64,000 nt of DNA, from NCBI GenBank assembly GCA_021298245.1, contig JAJTDZ010000001.1, forward strand, positions 1-64,000, read 5' to 3'. The notes beneath the pieces are model-generated. The model did no database searches. It was not told the DNA's origin and saw only the letters and a list, made by a program, of their open reading frames with translations. How positions within the stretch are numbered: the first letter of the stretch is position 1; the number at the start of each line of letters is the position of its first letter. Source of the DNA: Algoriphagus sp. (GTDB lineage Bacteria; Bacteroidota; Bacteroidia; Cytophagales; Cyclobacteriaceae). The position numbers and the translations under genes are program-made. Of the stretch, positions 1 to 8,572 are shown in pieces.

Positions 1-51
1 ACAGCCGATTGCGATCAATTGGTGGCTGCGTTAAAAGACATGGCAAAATAA
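1..51 (+). CDS. 3' end of an unidentified gene (partial)
   Basis: Reading frame 1 is open from the window edge and gives 16 residues ending ALKDMAK before a TAA stop. The short amphipathic tail looks like the end of a normal helix, but it is too short to name. The other two frames are also open briefly, so the frame choice is an inference from residue composition. Confidence 0.35.
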   Translation, partial: TADCDQLVAALKDMAK

Positions 52-209
52 TTTATTTTATATAAAAAAATCGCCCCTTTGTCTCAGCTTTTGCATTAGA
101 AACGGATTTTTTTTCTTTTTTTTTAAGTTTTTACCCAAATAACTTGCAATTCTTTGCTGTTCATACAACATTTGCACCCTTGTATGATGGCGATTACCCT
201 AAATCCTTT

Positions 210-350
210 TCATCTTTCTCTTTCAGCTTTGATTCTCAAAGCTTTTGGGCTAAGGTTTGCCTCAATGCTAATAATTTTTTCGAGGCAGGCCTTCAGGGCT
301 TGACCCTTCGCATGTTCTTGTTTTCCTACGGGGAAAACACCACTAGCCAT
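210..350 (-). CDS. Small basic 46-aa ORF, divergent from the arg operon (not in ORF track)
   Basis: On the minus strand an ATG at 350 opens 46 codons to a TGA at 212-210. The peptide begins MASGVFPVGKQEHAKG and ends LRIKAERER. It is Lys/Arg/Ala/Glu rich and has the composition of a folded small protein rather than noise. A purine-rich AAAGGA lies about 8 bases before the ATG, an unusually good ribosome site for this genome, and an in-frame TGA lies just upstream, so the ATG is well defined. I do not recognise the family. The function is unknown, and it could still be a chance ORF. Confidence 0.45.
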   Translation of the reverse strand: MASGVFPVGKQEHAKGQALKACLEKIISIEANLSPKALRIKAERER

Positions 351-375
351 TTTAATTCCTTTAACAGTTCAAAAT

Positions 376-390
376 AACATCAGAGATGTT
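376..390. promoter_or_regulatory. 15-bp dyad between small ORF and arg operon (candidate operator)
   Basis: AACATC-AGA-GATGTT is a perfect 6-bp inverted repeat with a 3-base centre. It sits 14 bases before the ATG of the first arginine-operon gene and 25 bases before the divergent small ORF start. Its position would suit an operator for either transcript. No regulator is known for it, so the role is inference. Confidence 0.35.
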
Positions 391-404
391 GTCCATTAAA
401 TCCT

Positions 405-959
405 ATGAGTGAAATTTCATTTATCATTTGTGTAGCAGATGCATCCCATAAGAAGTATTCCAGCCAAATCACTGCTGAAATGGAAAACTCAGCAAAGGCA
501 AGGGGTACGGGAATTGCTAAACGAAGCCCAGCCTATGTAGAGGCCAAAATGGAAGAAGGAAAAGCGGTGATCGCTCTTACCGAAACAGGTGTTTGGGCAG
601 GTTTTTGTTATATAGAAGCCTGGGGACACGGAAAATTTGTGGCCAATTCCGGCTTAATTGTTTCTCCAGAGTTTAGACAATCTGGGCTTGCTAGAAAAAT
701 AAAGCAAGAAGTATTTAAGTTAAGTCAACAAAAGTATCCAGAATCCAAAATTTTCGGTTTGACTACTGGAGCTGCGGTGATGAAAATTAATTCAGAATTG
801 GGTTATATCCCTGTTTCTTATGCAGACCTAACCGACGATGAGGAATTTTGGAAAGGATGTCAAAGTTGTGTCAACTTTGAGATTTTAATGTCTAAAAAAC
901 GCCAAAATTGCCTTTGCACAGCCATGTTATACGATCCCAAAACAAACAAGAAAGACTAA
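405..959 (+). CDS. GNAT-family N-acyltransferase, candidate N-acylglutamate synthase
   Basis: A 184-aa single-domain GNAT protein. The acyl-CoA binding motif A is visible as FRQSGLARKIKQ near residue 90-100, preceded by the beta strand GLIVSP. A C-terminal cysteine pattern, CQSC then CLC, follows at about 152-170 and is unusual for a plain GNAT. It is the first gene of the arginine operon, 10 bases before argG. The operon contains argC, argB, argD and a deacylase but no argA or argJ, so this gene is the natural candidate for making the N-acylglutamate that enters the linear pathway. That role is inferred from position; the GNAT fold call is firm. Confidence 0.75.
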   Translation: MSEISFIICVADASHKKYSSQITAEMENSAKARGTGIAKRSPAYVEAKMEEGKAVIALTETGVWAGFCYIEAWGHGKFVANSGLIVSPEFRQSGLARKIKQEVFKLSQQKYPESKIFGLTTGAAVMKINSELGYIPVSYADLTDDEEFWKGCQSCVNFEILMSKKRQNCLCTAMLYDPKTNKKD

Positions 960-969
960 AAATCTAGGT

Positions 970-2160
970 ATGAAAAAAGTAGTTTTAGCCTATAGTGGTG
1001 GTCTAGATACCACCTTTTGTGCCCTTCACCTTTCCAAAGACCTAGGTTATGAAGTCCACGCAGCATTGGTAGATACAGGAGGATTTTCAAAGGATGAATT
1101 ACTTGAAATCCAAGGTAGAGCAGAGGTATTGGGGATTGCCTCATTTAGAGTCTTGGAGGTCAAAGAAGTTTATTATCAACAGGTAATCAAGTACTTGATT
1201 TTTGGCAATGTTTTAAAAAACGATACCTATCCCCTATCCGTCTCAGCCGAGCGTATTGTTCAAGCTACATCTTTAGCTGAATATGCACTTTCTGTAGGAG
1301 CTGAGGCAGTAGCGCATGGATCTACGGGTGCTGGCAATGATCAAGTTCGTTTTGATATGATTTTCCACATCCTTGCCCCAGAATTACAAATTATCACCCC
1401 CATTCGAGATCTCAAGCTTTCTAGACAGGAAGAAATAGATTACCTCAAACAGCATGGAGTGGAAATGAATTTTGAGAAGGCAGCCTACTCGGTTAACAAA
1501 GGAATTTGGGGTACTTCTGTGGGAGGAAAAGAGACCTTGAGCTCCTCTGATTTTCTTCCAGAAGAGGCTTGGCCCACTCCAGTAAGTAAAAAAGATCCTT
1601 CTGAAGTTACTTTAGAATTTGTGGAAGGGGAATTGCTTGCTTGCAACGGAACTAGGTATTCTAGCCCGGTAGAAGCCATTCTTCAGCTATCGGCATTGGC
1701 CGCACCGTATGGAATAGGAAGAGATATTCATGTGGGGGATACCATTATTGGAATTAAAGGAAGAGTAGGATTTGAAGCTGCTGCTCCCCTCATCATAATC
1801 AAAGCGCACCACCTGCTAGAAAAACATACCCTAACCAAATGGCAATTGTCTTGGAAAAAGCAAGTAGCCGAATTCTATGGCAACCATTTGCACGAAGGCC
1901 ATTATTTGGATCCCGTCATGCGCAACCTAGAAGTTTTTTTAAAAGACACCCAAAAATATGTGACGGGGGAAGTACGGGTGTTGCTTCAACCCTACAGATT
2001 TACCTTACTGGGAATCAAATCGGAATTTGATTTGATGTCTTCCAAATTTGGATCTTATGGTGAGATGAATAAGGGATACACAGGGGAAGATGTGAAAGGG
2101 TTTACTAGAATTGTAGGTAACCAAACAGCCATTTTCCACAAAGTCACACGAAAGCCATGA
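970..2160 (+). CDS. argG: Argininosuccinate synthase
   Basis: Joins citrulline and aspartate with ATP to give argininosuccinate, the penultimate step of arginine synthesis, in the cytosol. The 396-aa length is normal. The PP-loop nucleotide motif AYSGGLDTT is at residues 7-15, and the conserved STGAGNDQVRF block binding citrulline and aspartate is near 118-128. It lies second in the operon and its TGA overlaps the argC ATG by four bases, which points to translational coupling. The identification is secure. Confidence 0.96.
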   Translation: MKKVVLAYSGGLDTTFCALHLSKDLGYEVHAALVDTGGFSKDELLEIQGRAEVLGIASFRVLEVKEVYYQQVIKYLIFGNVLKNDTYPLSVSAERIVQATSLAEYALSVGAEAVAHGSTGAGNDQVRFDMIFHILAPELQIITPIRDLKLSRQEEIDYLKQHGVEMNFEKAAYSVNKGIWGTSVGGKETLSSSDFLPEEAWPTPVSKKDPSEVTLEFVEGELLACNGTRYSSPVEAILQLSALAAPYGIGRDIHVGDTIIGIKGRVGFEAAAPLIIIKAHHLLEKHTLTKWQLSWKKQVAEFYGNHLHEGHYLDPVMRNLEVFLKDTQKYVTGEVRVLLQPYRFTLLGIKSEFDLMSSKFGSYGEMNKGYTGEDVKGFTRIVGNQTAIFHKVTRKP

Positions 2161-3125
2161 AGACTATTCGAACAGCCATAGTAGGAGGAGCAGGCTACAC
2201 TGGAGGGGAGCTAATACGTCTACTAATTCATCATCCCATTTGTGAATTGGTTTGTATCCAATCTTCGAGTCAGAAAGGAAAAAAAATTACTGAGGTGCAC
2301 TCGGATTTATTGGGTGAATCAGATCTGGTATTCTCTGAAAACCTTCCTGTAGAGCACTTGGATGCTGTATTTCTTTGTTTACCTCATGGAGAAGCAGTTA
2401 CATTTTTAACTAGCTATTCCTTGGCTCCAAGCACGGTAGTGATCGATCTTTCTCACGATTTTAGAGATGAATCCCAGGGTTTTACTTACGGATTGCCCGA
2501 GGTGAATAAGAAAAAAATCAAAGCTTCTAAAAAAATTGCAAATCCTGGATGTTTTGCAACGGCTATACAACTGGCCCTTGCTCCTGCTGTACAGCAGGCT
2601 TGGATCAAGGAAAACGTTCATGTGACCGGAATTACAGGGTCAACCGGTGCAGGAAAAGGCTTATCAGAAACCACACACTTTAGTTACCGGTCTGGTAATA
2701 TTTCAGTTTACAAGGTATTCGTACACCAACACCTGAAGGAAATTAAAAGAACATTTCGTCAGTTGCAGGATAAGGTTTCACCGGAAATTCTATTTGTTCC
2801 GTATCGCGGAAATTTTACCCGTGGGATTTGGGTAACGGCCTACTTTCCCTTTGCAGGAACCTTAAGCGAAGCTCTAGCCACTTATCATAATTTCTATCAA
2901 GATGCTGCATTTACTCACATATCTGCTCAGGAGATTCATCTAAAACAGGTGATCAATACCAATAATTGCGTACTTCATCTTCAACAAGAAGCAGGACAAC
3001 TAATCATCCATGCAGTACTTGATAATTTGTTGAAGGGAGCTTCTGGTCAAGCCGTACAAAACTTTAATCTTGCCTTTGGTCTAGACGAAGGGATGGGGCT
3101 CAAGTTGAAGCCCAGTGTTTATTAG
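2157..3125 (+). CDS. argC: N-acyl-gamma-glutamyl-phosphate reductase
   Basis: Reduces N-acylglutamyl phosphate to the semialdehyde with NADPH. The Rossmann glycine motif GGAGYTGGEL is at residues 10-19 and the catalytic cysteine is Cys132 in NPGCFAT. The 322-aa length is close to the short type of ArgC. The start overlaps the argG stop (ATGA). Whether the acyl group is acetyl or succinyl cannot be read from this protein alone. Confidence 0.95.
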   Translation: MKTIRTAIVGGAGYTGGELIRLLIHHPICELVCIQSSSQKGKKITEVHSDLLGESDLVFSENLPVEHLDAVFLCLPHGEAVTFLTSYSLAPSTVVIDLSHDFRDESQGFTYGLPEVNKKKIKASKKIANPGCFATAIQLALAPAVQQAWIKENVHVTGITGSTGAGKGLSETTHFSYRSGNISVYKVFVHQHLKEIKRTFRQLQDKVSPEILFVPYRGNFTRGIWVTAYFPFAGTLSEALATYHNFYQDAAFTHISAQEIHLKQVINTNNCVLHLQQEAGQLIIHAVLDNLLKGASGQAVQNFNLAFGLDEGMGLKLKPSVY

Positions 3126-3151
3126 TTCTATGTTCAGCAACCTCACAAAAG

Positions 3152-4285
3152 ATGAAACTATTTGATGTATATCCGCTTATCCCCGTCACCATTGTGCGTG
3201 CTGAAGGGAGTCGTCTATGGGATGACGAGGGTACAGAGTACCTCGATCTTTATGGAGGTCACGCGGTCATTTCCATAGGACATAGCCATCCGCATTACGT
3301 GAAAAGAATCAGCGAACAGCTTTCTTCCCTCGGTTTTTATTCCAATTCCATTCAAATCCCCATACAGCAAGCCTTAGCCAACAAATTGGCTGAGCAATCT
3401 TGTCTTCACGAATACCAATTGTTTTTAGTCAACTCAGGCGCAGAAGCCAATGAGAATGCTATAAAAATGGCTTCTTTTTCAACTCAAAAATCAGGATTTA
3501 TTTCTTTCTCAGGAGCCTTTCATGGGAGGACTTCGGCTGCCGTTGCATTAACCGATAATCCCAAATTGATCGCTCCCTGCAATGCGAGAGAAGATTTTCA
3601 TATTCTTCCTTGGGGGGATTTGGAAGCAGTAGAAAAAGTACTTGCTAAAAATTCAATCGCTGGCATCCTAATCGAAGGTATCCAAGGAGTAGGTGGCATA
3701 CAAGTTCCAAGGCCTGAATTCCTTTTGGGTTTAGCCAAACTAGCCAAGCAATGGGGAGCGAAGTTGATTTTGGATGAAGTGCAGTCTGGGTATGGAAGAA
3801 CGGGCCGTTTCTTTGCGCATCAATGGGTAGATGGTTTTCAACCTGACCTTATCACCGTTGCCAAAGGAATGGGGAATGGATTTCCCCTAGGGGGGCTTCT
3901 TTTATCTCCTGAATTCAAGCCCAGTTATGGTCTCCTTGGTACCACTTTTGGAGGAAATCATGTGGCTTGTGCTGCGGGCTTAGCCGTTTTGGAAGTAATG
4001 GAAAAGGAAAAATTACAAGAGAATGCATTACTACTTGGGGAAAAATTGATGGCGGCCTTGAAGTCCGTACCTGGAGTGAAGGAAGTGAGAGGAAAAGGAC
4101 TGATGGTCGGAATTGATTTGGATCGCGATGCAGCACCCGTTCGTAACGAATTGGTTAGTAGATTTAAGATTTTTACTGGTTCTGCCGCCACCAAGGAAAC
4201 GATCCGGATTCTTCCCCCTTTGTCTATACAATGGAATCAACTACATTCGTTTGTAGATGCCCTAAAGCAGGCGTTAAACAGTTAA
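3152..4285 (+). CDS. argD: N-acylornithine aminotransferase (class III, PLP)
   Basis: Transaminates the acylglutamate semialdehyde to acylornithine using glutamate. The 377-aa protein has the class III pattern: NSGAEANE near 94-101, the cofactor-binding DEVQSGYGRTG near 208-218, and the Schiff-base lysine Lys238 in AKGMGNG. It sits between argC and the carbamoyltransferase with short gaps. The family also includes succinylornithine and general omega-aminotransferases, but operon context makes the ArgD role clear. Confidence 0.93.
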   Translation: MKLFDVYPLIPVTIVRAEGSRLWDDEGTEYLDLYGGHAVISIGHSHPHYVKRISEQLSSLGFYSNSIQIPIQQALANKLAEQSCLHEYQLFLVNSGAEANENAIKMASFSTQKSGFISFSGAFHGRTSAAVALTDNPKLIAPCNAREDFHILPWGDLEAVEKVLAKNSIAGILIEGIQGVGGIQVPRPEFLLGLAKLAKQWGAKLILDEVQSGYGRTGRFFAHQWVDGFQPDLITVAKGMGNGFPLGGLLLSPEFKPSYGLLGTTFGGNHVACAAGLAVLEVMEKEKLQENALLLGEKLMAALKSVPGVKEVRGKGLMVGIDLDRDAAPVRNELVSRFKIFTGSAATKETIRILPPLSIQWNQLHSFVDALKQALNS

Positions 4286-4308
4286 TTGGATAATGATTTT
4301 TTAAAAAA

Positions 4309-5277
4309 ATGAGCATGAAGCACTTTATTCAATTCGAATCCAAAGACCTTGGAGAAAAGCTACTAAACTTGGCTTTGGCCTATAAGGCAAATCCTAGAAG
4401 GGATGATCACAAGGGAATAGGTAAACGTGTGGGTTGTATTTTCTTGAATCCTTCCCTTCGTACAAGAGTTTCTACGCAAATTGCTGCACAGCATCTTGGG
4501 ATGGAGGCCATGGTACTCAACATGGATAAAGAAGGTTGGGCCTTGGAAATGCAAGAAGGAGCTATTATGAATAAAGGTTCTGTGGAGCATATTAAAGATG
4601 CAGCAGCAGTTTTAGGAAATTATTTTGATATCCTGGCCATACGAGCTTTTCCTACCTTGAATAATAAGGAAGAAGATACTACAGATTACGTTTTGCACCA
4701 GTTTATGAAGTACAGTGGAGTGCCCGTTGTAAGTTTGGAATCTGCTATTCGCCATCCCCTACAGAGTTTAGCAGATCAAATTACAATAGCCGAATGTGCT
4801 CCAGTGCAAAGAAAACCCAAAGTAGTTTTGACTTGGGCTCCCCATATAAAAGCAATTCCTCACGCCGTAGCCAATAGTTTTTCAGAATGGACGGTGGGTA
4901 TGGGACACGAGCTCACCATAGTACATCCCGAAGGATACGAATTGGATCCGAAGTTTACCCAAGGAGCAACTATAAGTTATGATTTAAATAAATCATTACA
5001 AGATGCTGATTTTGTGTATATTAAAAATTGGTCAGCGTTCAATGATTATGGAAAAATCTTGTGTACAGACGAGCGCTGGATGCTAACCGAAAAGCACTTG
5101 AGCAAGTCACCTGAGGCAAAAATCATGCATTGCTTGCCTGTTAGAAGAAATGTAGAGTTGTCGGATGAACTTTTGGATGGAAACAGATCTTTGGTCCAAT
5201 TGCAAGCAAAAAATAGGATATATGCCGCCCAGGCTGTGCTCAGCACTATGGTAGATAGTTTAACAGGAATCAAGTAA
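4309..5277 (+). CDS. argF': N-acylornithine carbamoyltransferase (ArgF', acetyl or succinyl type)
   Basis: Transfers the carbamoyl group to acylornithine, giving acylcitrulline. The carbamoyl phosphate motif SLRTR is at residues 49-53, HPLQ near 147, and MHCLPVRR near the C-terminus. The extra segment and overall pattern match the acylornithine branch (Xanthomonas AOTCase, Bacteroides fragilis SOTCase), not classical ornithine carbamoyltransferase. By my recall of those sequences, the specificity residue (Glu92 in AOTCase, Pro90 in SOTCase) lies just before Glu-His-Ile/Leu; here that position is Val92 in SVEHI. The acyl substrate is therefore open. A second ATG two codons downstream is possible. 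Confidence 0.9.
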   Translation: MSMKHFIQFESKDLGEKLLNLALAYKANPRRDDHKGIGKRVGCIFLNPSLRTRVSTQIAAQHLGMEAMVLNMDKEGWALEMQEGAIMNKGSVEHIKDAAAVLGNYFDILAIRAFPTLNNKEEDTTDYVLHQFMKYSGVPVVSLESAIRHPLQSLADQITIAECAPVQRKPKVVLTWAPHIKAIPHAVANSFSEWTVGMGHELTIVHPEGYELDPKFTQGATISYDLNKSLQDADFVYIKNWSAFNDYGKILCTDERWMLTEKHLSKSPEAKIMHCLPVRRNVELSDELLDGNRSLVQLQAKNRIYAAQAVLSTMVDSLTGIK

Positions 5278-5278
5278 A

Positions 5279-6079
5279 ATGAAACTTTCAATCGTCAAAA
5301 TTGGAGGCAATGTCATTGATTTTCCAGAAGAGCTGGAGGAATTCATCACTATTTTCGCAAAGCTACCTGGACCGAAAGTGCTGGTGCATGGAGGAGGAAT
5401 CATGGCTTCTAGGTTTGGGGAAAGTTTGGGAATCATGCCTGAGATGGTGGACGGAAGAAGAATCACGGATAAGGACACCTTGGACATCGTCACCATGGTC
5501 TATGCGGGTTTAATCAATAAAAACTTGGTAGCAAAGCTGCAGTCAAGTAAAGTAAATGCCCTTGGGCTAACTGGAGCAGATGGGAATTTGATTCAATCCG
5601 TCAAGCGCCCTGTAAAAGGAATAGATTATGGTTTTGTGGGGGATATTCAAAAAGTAAATGTGGATTTTCTTTCCATTCTACTTCAAGGGGGGATGGTCCC
5701 TGTACTCAATGCCATTACTCATGATAAGAAGGGACAGTTATTAAACACCAATGCAGATTCTGTCGCTTCTGCCGTTGCCACGAGTTTGGCAAAGGACCAT
5801 TTGGTAGATCTTTATTTCTGTTTCAACAAAGCGGGGGTATTGGTGGACGAGAAAAATGAGCAATCCATCATTCCATTGATCAATGAGGATATTTACGGGG
5901 AACTTAGAAAAGAAAATGTGATCCATTCGGGAATGATTCCAAAGTTGGACAATGCTTTTGATGCCTTAGGTAAGGGAGTTCAGCGGGTTTGGATTGGAAA
6001 AGCTGAAAATTTGGCAATGGCATTCAAGGGTAAACTGGCAGGTACCATTATCGAACGACAACGATACGACTTGTACTGA
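5279..6079 (+). CDS. argB: N-acylglutamate kinase
   Basis: Phosphorylates N-acylglutamate, the second step of the pathway. The 266-aa amino acid kinase fold protein begins with the KIGGN nucleotide motif, has HGGG at about residues 38-41 and the GRRITD substrate segment near 60. It starts one base after the carbamoyltransferase stop codon and its own stop overlaps the next ATG by one base. The N-terminal extension linked to arginine feedback inhibition in hexameric enzymes appears to be absent, so regulation may act elsewhere. Confidence 0.93.
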   Translation: MKLSIVKIGGNVIDFPEELEEFITIFAKLPGPKVLVHGGGIMASRFGESLGIMPEMVDGRRITDKDTLDIVTMVYAGLINKNLVAKLQSSKVNALGLTGADGNLIQSVKRPVKGIDYGFVGDIQKVNVDFLSILLQGGMVPVLNAITHDKKGQLLNTNADSVASAVATSLAKDHLVDLYFCFNKAGVLVDEKNEQSIIPLINEDIYGELRKENVIHSGMIPKLDNAFDALGKGVQRVWIGKAENLAMAFKGKLAGTIIERQRYDLY

Positions 6080-7161
6080 TGGAAAATTCAGCCCAAGAAG
6101 CCATACAGGTATTGAAGCAATTTATTGCAATCCCCTCTTTTTCTACCCAAGAAAAAGAAGCGGCTGATCTAATTGAATCCCTGCTGCACCAAAAAGGTTT
6201 CTCTTGCCAAAGAGAAGGAAATAATGTATGGGCTTTTGTCAAGGCATTTGACCCTTCCCTACCGACCATTTGGCTTAATTCTCACCACGATACCGTCAAA
6301 CCAAATACGGGTTATACTAGGGATCCCTTTTCACCAGAAATAGAATCAGGTAAGCTGTATGGTCTTGGCGCCAACGATGCAGGAGCATCTTTAATTGCGT
6401 TACTTTTTGCGTTTATTGAGCAAAGCCAAAAGCCTCTTCCCTACAATCTCCTCTTTATTGCATCAGCAGAGGAGGAAATTTCTGGGCAAGAAGGAATGTC
6501 TAGTTTGATTCCCTTGCTCCCTCCTGCTGAACTTGTACTCGTTGGGGAGCCCACCCAAATGAAATTAGCAGTTGCCGAAAAAGGCTTGCTGGTAGTGGAT
6601 GCGGAGATTCAGGGAAAAGCTGGTCATGCAGCTAGAGAAGAAGGTATCAATGCTATTTATGTAGCTTTAGAAGATTTGGAGATCATCCGAAACTTTCAAT
6701 TCAAAAAAAGTTCGCCTTATTTAGGAAAATCTAAAGTGAGTTGTACGGTAATACAAGCCGGAGAGCAACACAATACAGTACCCGATCTTTGTAGGTATGT
6801 ATTGGATATACGAGTCACCGAGGTCTACAGTCACGAAGAAGCCCTAGAAGAATTGAGATCCGTATTAAAAGCTGATCTTAAGCCCAGATCACTTCGACTC
6901 CGTTCTTCTTATCTACCAAAAGACCATCTTATGTTTGAGGTAGCTCGGCAATTAGAACTAGATACCTTTGGTAGTCCTACCCTTTCGGATCAGGCGTTGA
7001 TACCCTATCCCTCTGTGAAAATAGGTCCTGGAGATTCCTCTCGTTCACATACTGCAGATGAATATATTTTTATTGATGAGGTAAAAGAAGGTATTCTAGG
7101 ATACTTACATATCCTAGATGAATATGCTCGGCTCAAAAGAATTAACCCCAAATCACTATGA
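6079..7161 (+). CDS. argE: M20 metallopeptidase, acylcitrulline/acylornithine deacylase
   Basis: Removes the acyl group late in the pathway, releasing citrulline from acylcitrulline in this variant route. The 360-aa M20 protein shows the zinc motif NSHHDTVKP (His69, Asp71), the bridging Asp100 in GANDAG and the Glu131-Glu132 pair in ASAEEEI. It is closer in feel to the ArgE/DapE group than to general peptidases. Its start overlaps the argB stop by one base and its stop overlaps argH by four. The acyl specificity, acetyl or succinyl, is not determined here. Confidence 0.88.
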   Translation: MENSAQEAIQVLKQFIAIPSFSTQEKEAADLIESLLHQKGFSCQREGNNVWAFVKAFDPSLPTIWLNSHHDTVKPNTGYTRDPFSPEIESGKLYGLGANDAGASLIALLFAFIEQSQKPLPYNLLFIASAEEEISGQEGMSSLIPLLPPAELVLVGEPTQMKLAVAEKGLLVVDAEIQGKAGHAAREEGINAIYVALEDLEIIRNFQFKKSSPYLGKSKVSCTVIQAGEQHNTVPDLCRYVLDIRVTEVYSHEEALEELRSVLKADLKPRSLRLRSSYLPKDHLMFEVARQLELDTFGSPTLSDQALIPYPSVKIGPGDSSRSHTADEYIFIDEVKEGILGYLHILDEYARLKRINPKSL

Positions 7162-8492
7162 AACTTTGGCAAAAATCCACCTTATCTAAAAGGGAAGTAG
7201 ATCAATTTACCATTGGAAAAGATCCAGAGTTCGACCTTTTGTTAGCTCCCTTTGATGTTTTAGGATCTATGGCGCATGCCTCCATGCTAAGAAGTATTGG
7301 GTTATTGAGTCAGGCGGAAAACCAAATCCTGCAAAAGGGGTTGAAGAAAATTTACTTAGAAATACAGACCAACTCCTTTAAAATCGATCCTGGAGTAGAA
7401 GATGTACACTCTCAAATTGAGCTCTTACTTACCAAAAGGTATGGAGAAGTTGGAAAAAAGTTGCACAGTGGAAGAAGCAGAAATGATCAGGTCGCAGTAG
7501 CCCTAAAGCTTTACTATCGAAGTGCCATTCAGGAACTGGTTGCTGAAATTCAACAGCTTTCCACGCTATTACTTGAACTAGCAGAAAAGCATAAAAATGA
7601 TCTGATGCCGGGCTATACACACACCCAATTGGCCATGCCCTCCTCCTTTGGCTTATGGTTTTCAGCTTTTGCTGAGGGTCTTAGTGAAGATTTGGGCTTG
7701 ATTCAAATGGCTTTTGAGCTCTGCAATAAAAATCCTCTAGGATCTGCAGCTGGGTACGGCTCTAGTTTTCCATTGGATCGAAACTTGACCACCAGGCTTT
7801 TAGGCTTTGAAGACTTACATCACAATGTAATAAATGCCCAAGCGAGCAGAGGCAAGACCGAAAAAACTTTGTCTTTTGCCTTGGCTGGGTTAGCAGGTAC
7901 CTTGAACAAATTAGCTTCAGACACATGTCTATTTTCCAATCCTCATTTTGGATTTATTTCATTTCCTGAGGAGTTGACTACGGGCAGTAGCATCATGCCT
8001 CATAAGAAAAATTTAGATGTATTTGAACTTATACGAGCAAAGACCAACCAGATTCAAGGCGTACCCACTACGATAACCCAACTTCTTACCAATTTAATTT
8101 CAGGGTACCATAGGGATATGCAGGTTCTCAAGGAGGAAATTTTTCCAGCCCTAGAGCGCATGAAGTCTTGTTTGCAGATGAGCACCTTTATGCTTCGTGA
8201 AATTCAGGTCAAAAAGGGAATTTTAGAAGACCCGTTTTATGCTCACTTATTTTCCGTAGAAGAAGTGAATGCCTTGGTTTTGCAAGGCATTCCTTTTAGA
8301 GATGCATACCAGCAAATTGGAAAAGCTATAGAAGAACAGCGGTTTTTCCCGGATCAAAAAAAAGTAATGCACAGCCACGAAGGCAGTATAGGAAATCTGT
8401 GTTTACCAGAAATTCAAAGCAAAATTTCTAAAAAAGTGGCTGCATTTGACTTTCAAAAAATTGAAAAAGCAATTTCAAAGCTATTGGCTTAA
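7158..8492 (+). CDS. argH: Argininosuccinate lyase
   Basis: Splits argininosuccinate into arginine and fumarate, the last step. The 444-aa protein has the superfamily signature GSSIMPHKKN at residues 276-285, which carries the catalytic serine loop, plus SGRSRND near 104-110 and PGYTHTQ at 151-157. It is the last gene of the operon; the next gene starts 80 bases further on. The identification is secure. Confidence 0.95.
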   Translation: MKLWQKSTLSKREVDQFTIGKDPEFDLLLAPFDVLGSMAHASMLRSIGLLSQAENQILQKGLKKIYLEIQTNSFKIDPGVEDVHSQIELLLTKRYGEVGKKLHSGRSRNDQVAVALKLYYRSAIQELVAEIQQLSTLLLELAEKHKNDLMPGYTHTQLAMPSSFGLWFSAFAEGLSEDLGLIQMAFELCNKNPLGSAAGYGSSFPLDRNLTTRLLGFEDLHHNVINAQASRGKTEKTLSFALAGLAGTLNKLASDTCLFSNPHFGFISFPEELTTGSSIMPHKKNLDVFELIRAKTNQIQGVPTTITQLLTNLISGYHRDMQVLKEEIFPALERMKSCLQMSTFMLREIQVKKGILEDPFYAHLFSVEEVNALVLQGIPFRDAYQQIGKAIEEQRFFPDQKKVMHSHEGSIGNLCLPEIQSKISKKVAAFDFQKIEKAISKLLA

Positions 8493-8572
8493 TAATTCGT
8501 TTCTACTTTTAAAATAGGGATTTTCTTCTATCTTAGCTGAAAAGTTCACCATCAAACTTTTATCAAGACGTT

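Larger units (their letters stand above)
52..404. other. Intergenic region upstream of the arginine operon
   Basis: About 350 bases lie between the partial gene and the first gene of the arginine operon. The region holds a likely minus-strand small ORF (210-350) and a perfect 6+6 dyad at 376-390, both listed separately. The 77-aa plus-strand ORF at 144-377 is Phe/Ser rich and overlaps the minus-strand ORF; I treat it as its shadow. No riboswitch that I recognise is present. Confidence 0.5.

Noticed and set aside
252-338. Three short hairpins (GCCTC/GAGGC, AGGG/CCCT, GTTTTCC/GGAAAAC) that could be a structured leader of the arg operon
   Set aside because: They lie inside the likely minus-strand ORF, the stems are only 4-7 bp, and no known riboswitch pattern fits.
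144-377. 77-aa plus-strand ORF upstream of the arg operon
   Set aside because: Phe/Ser-rich composition, no ribosome site, and it overlaps the more protein-like minus-strand ORF.
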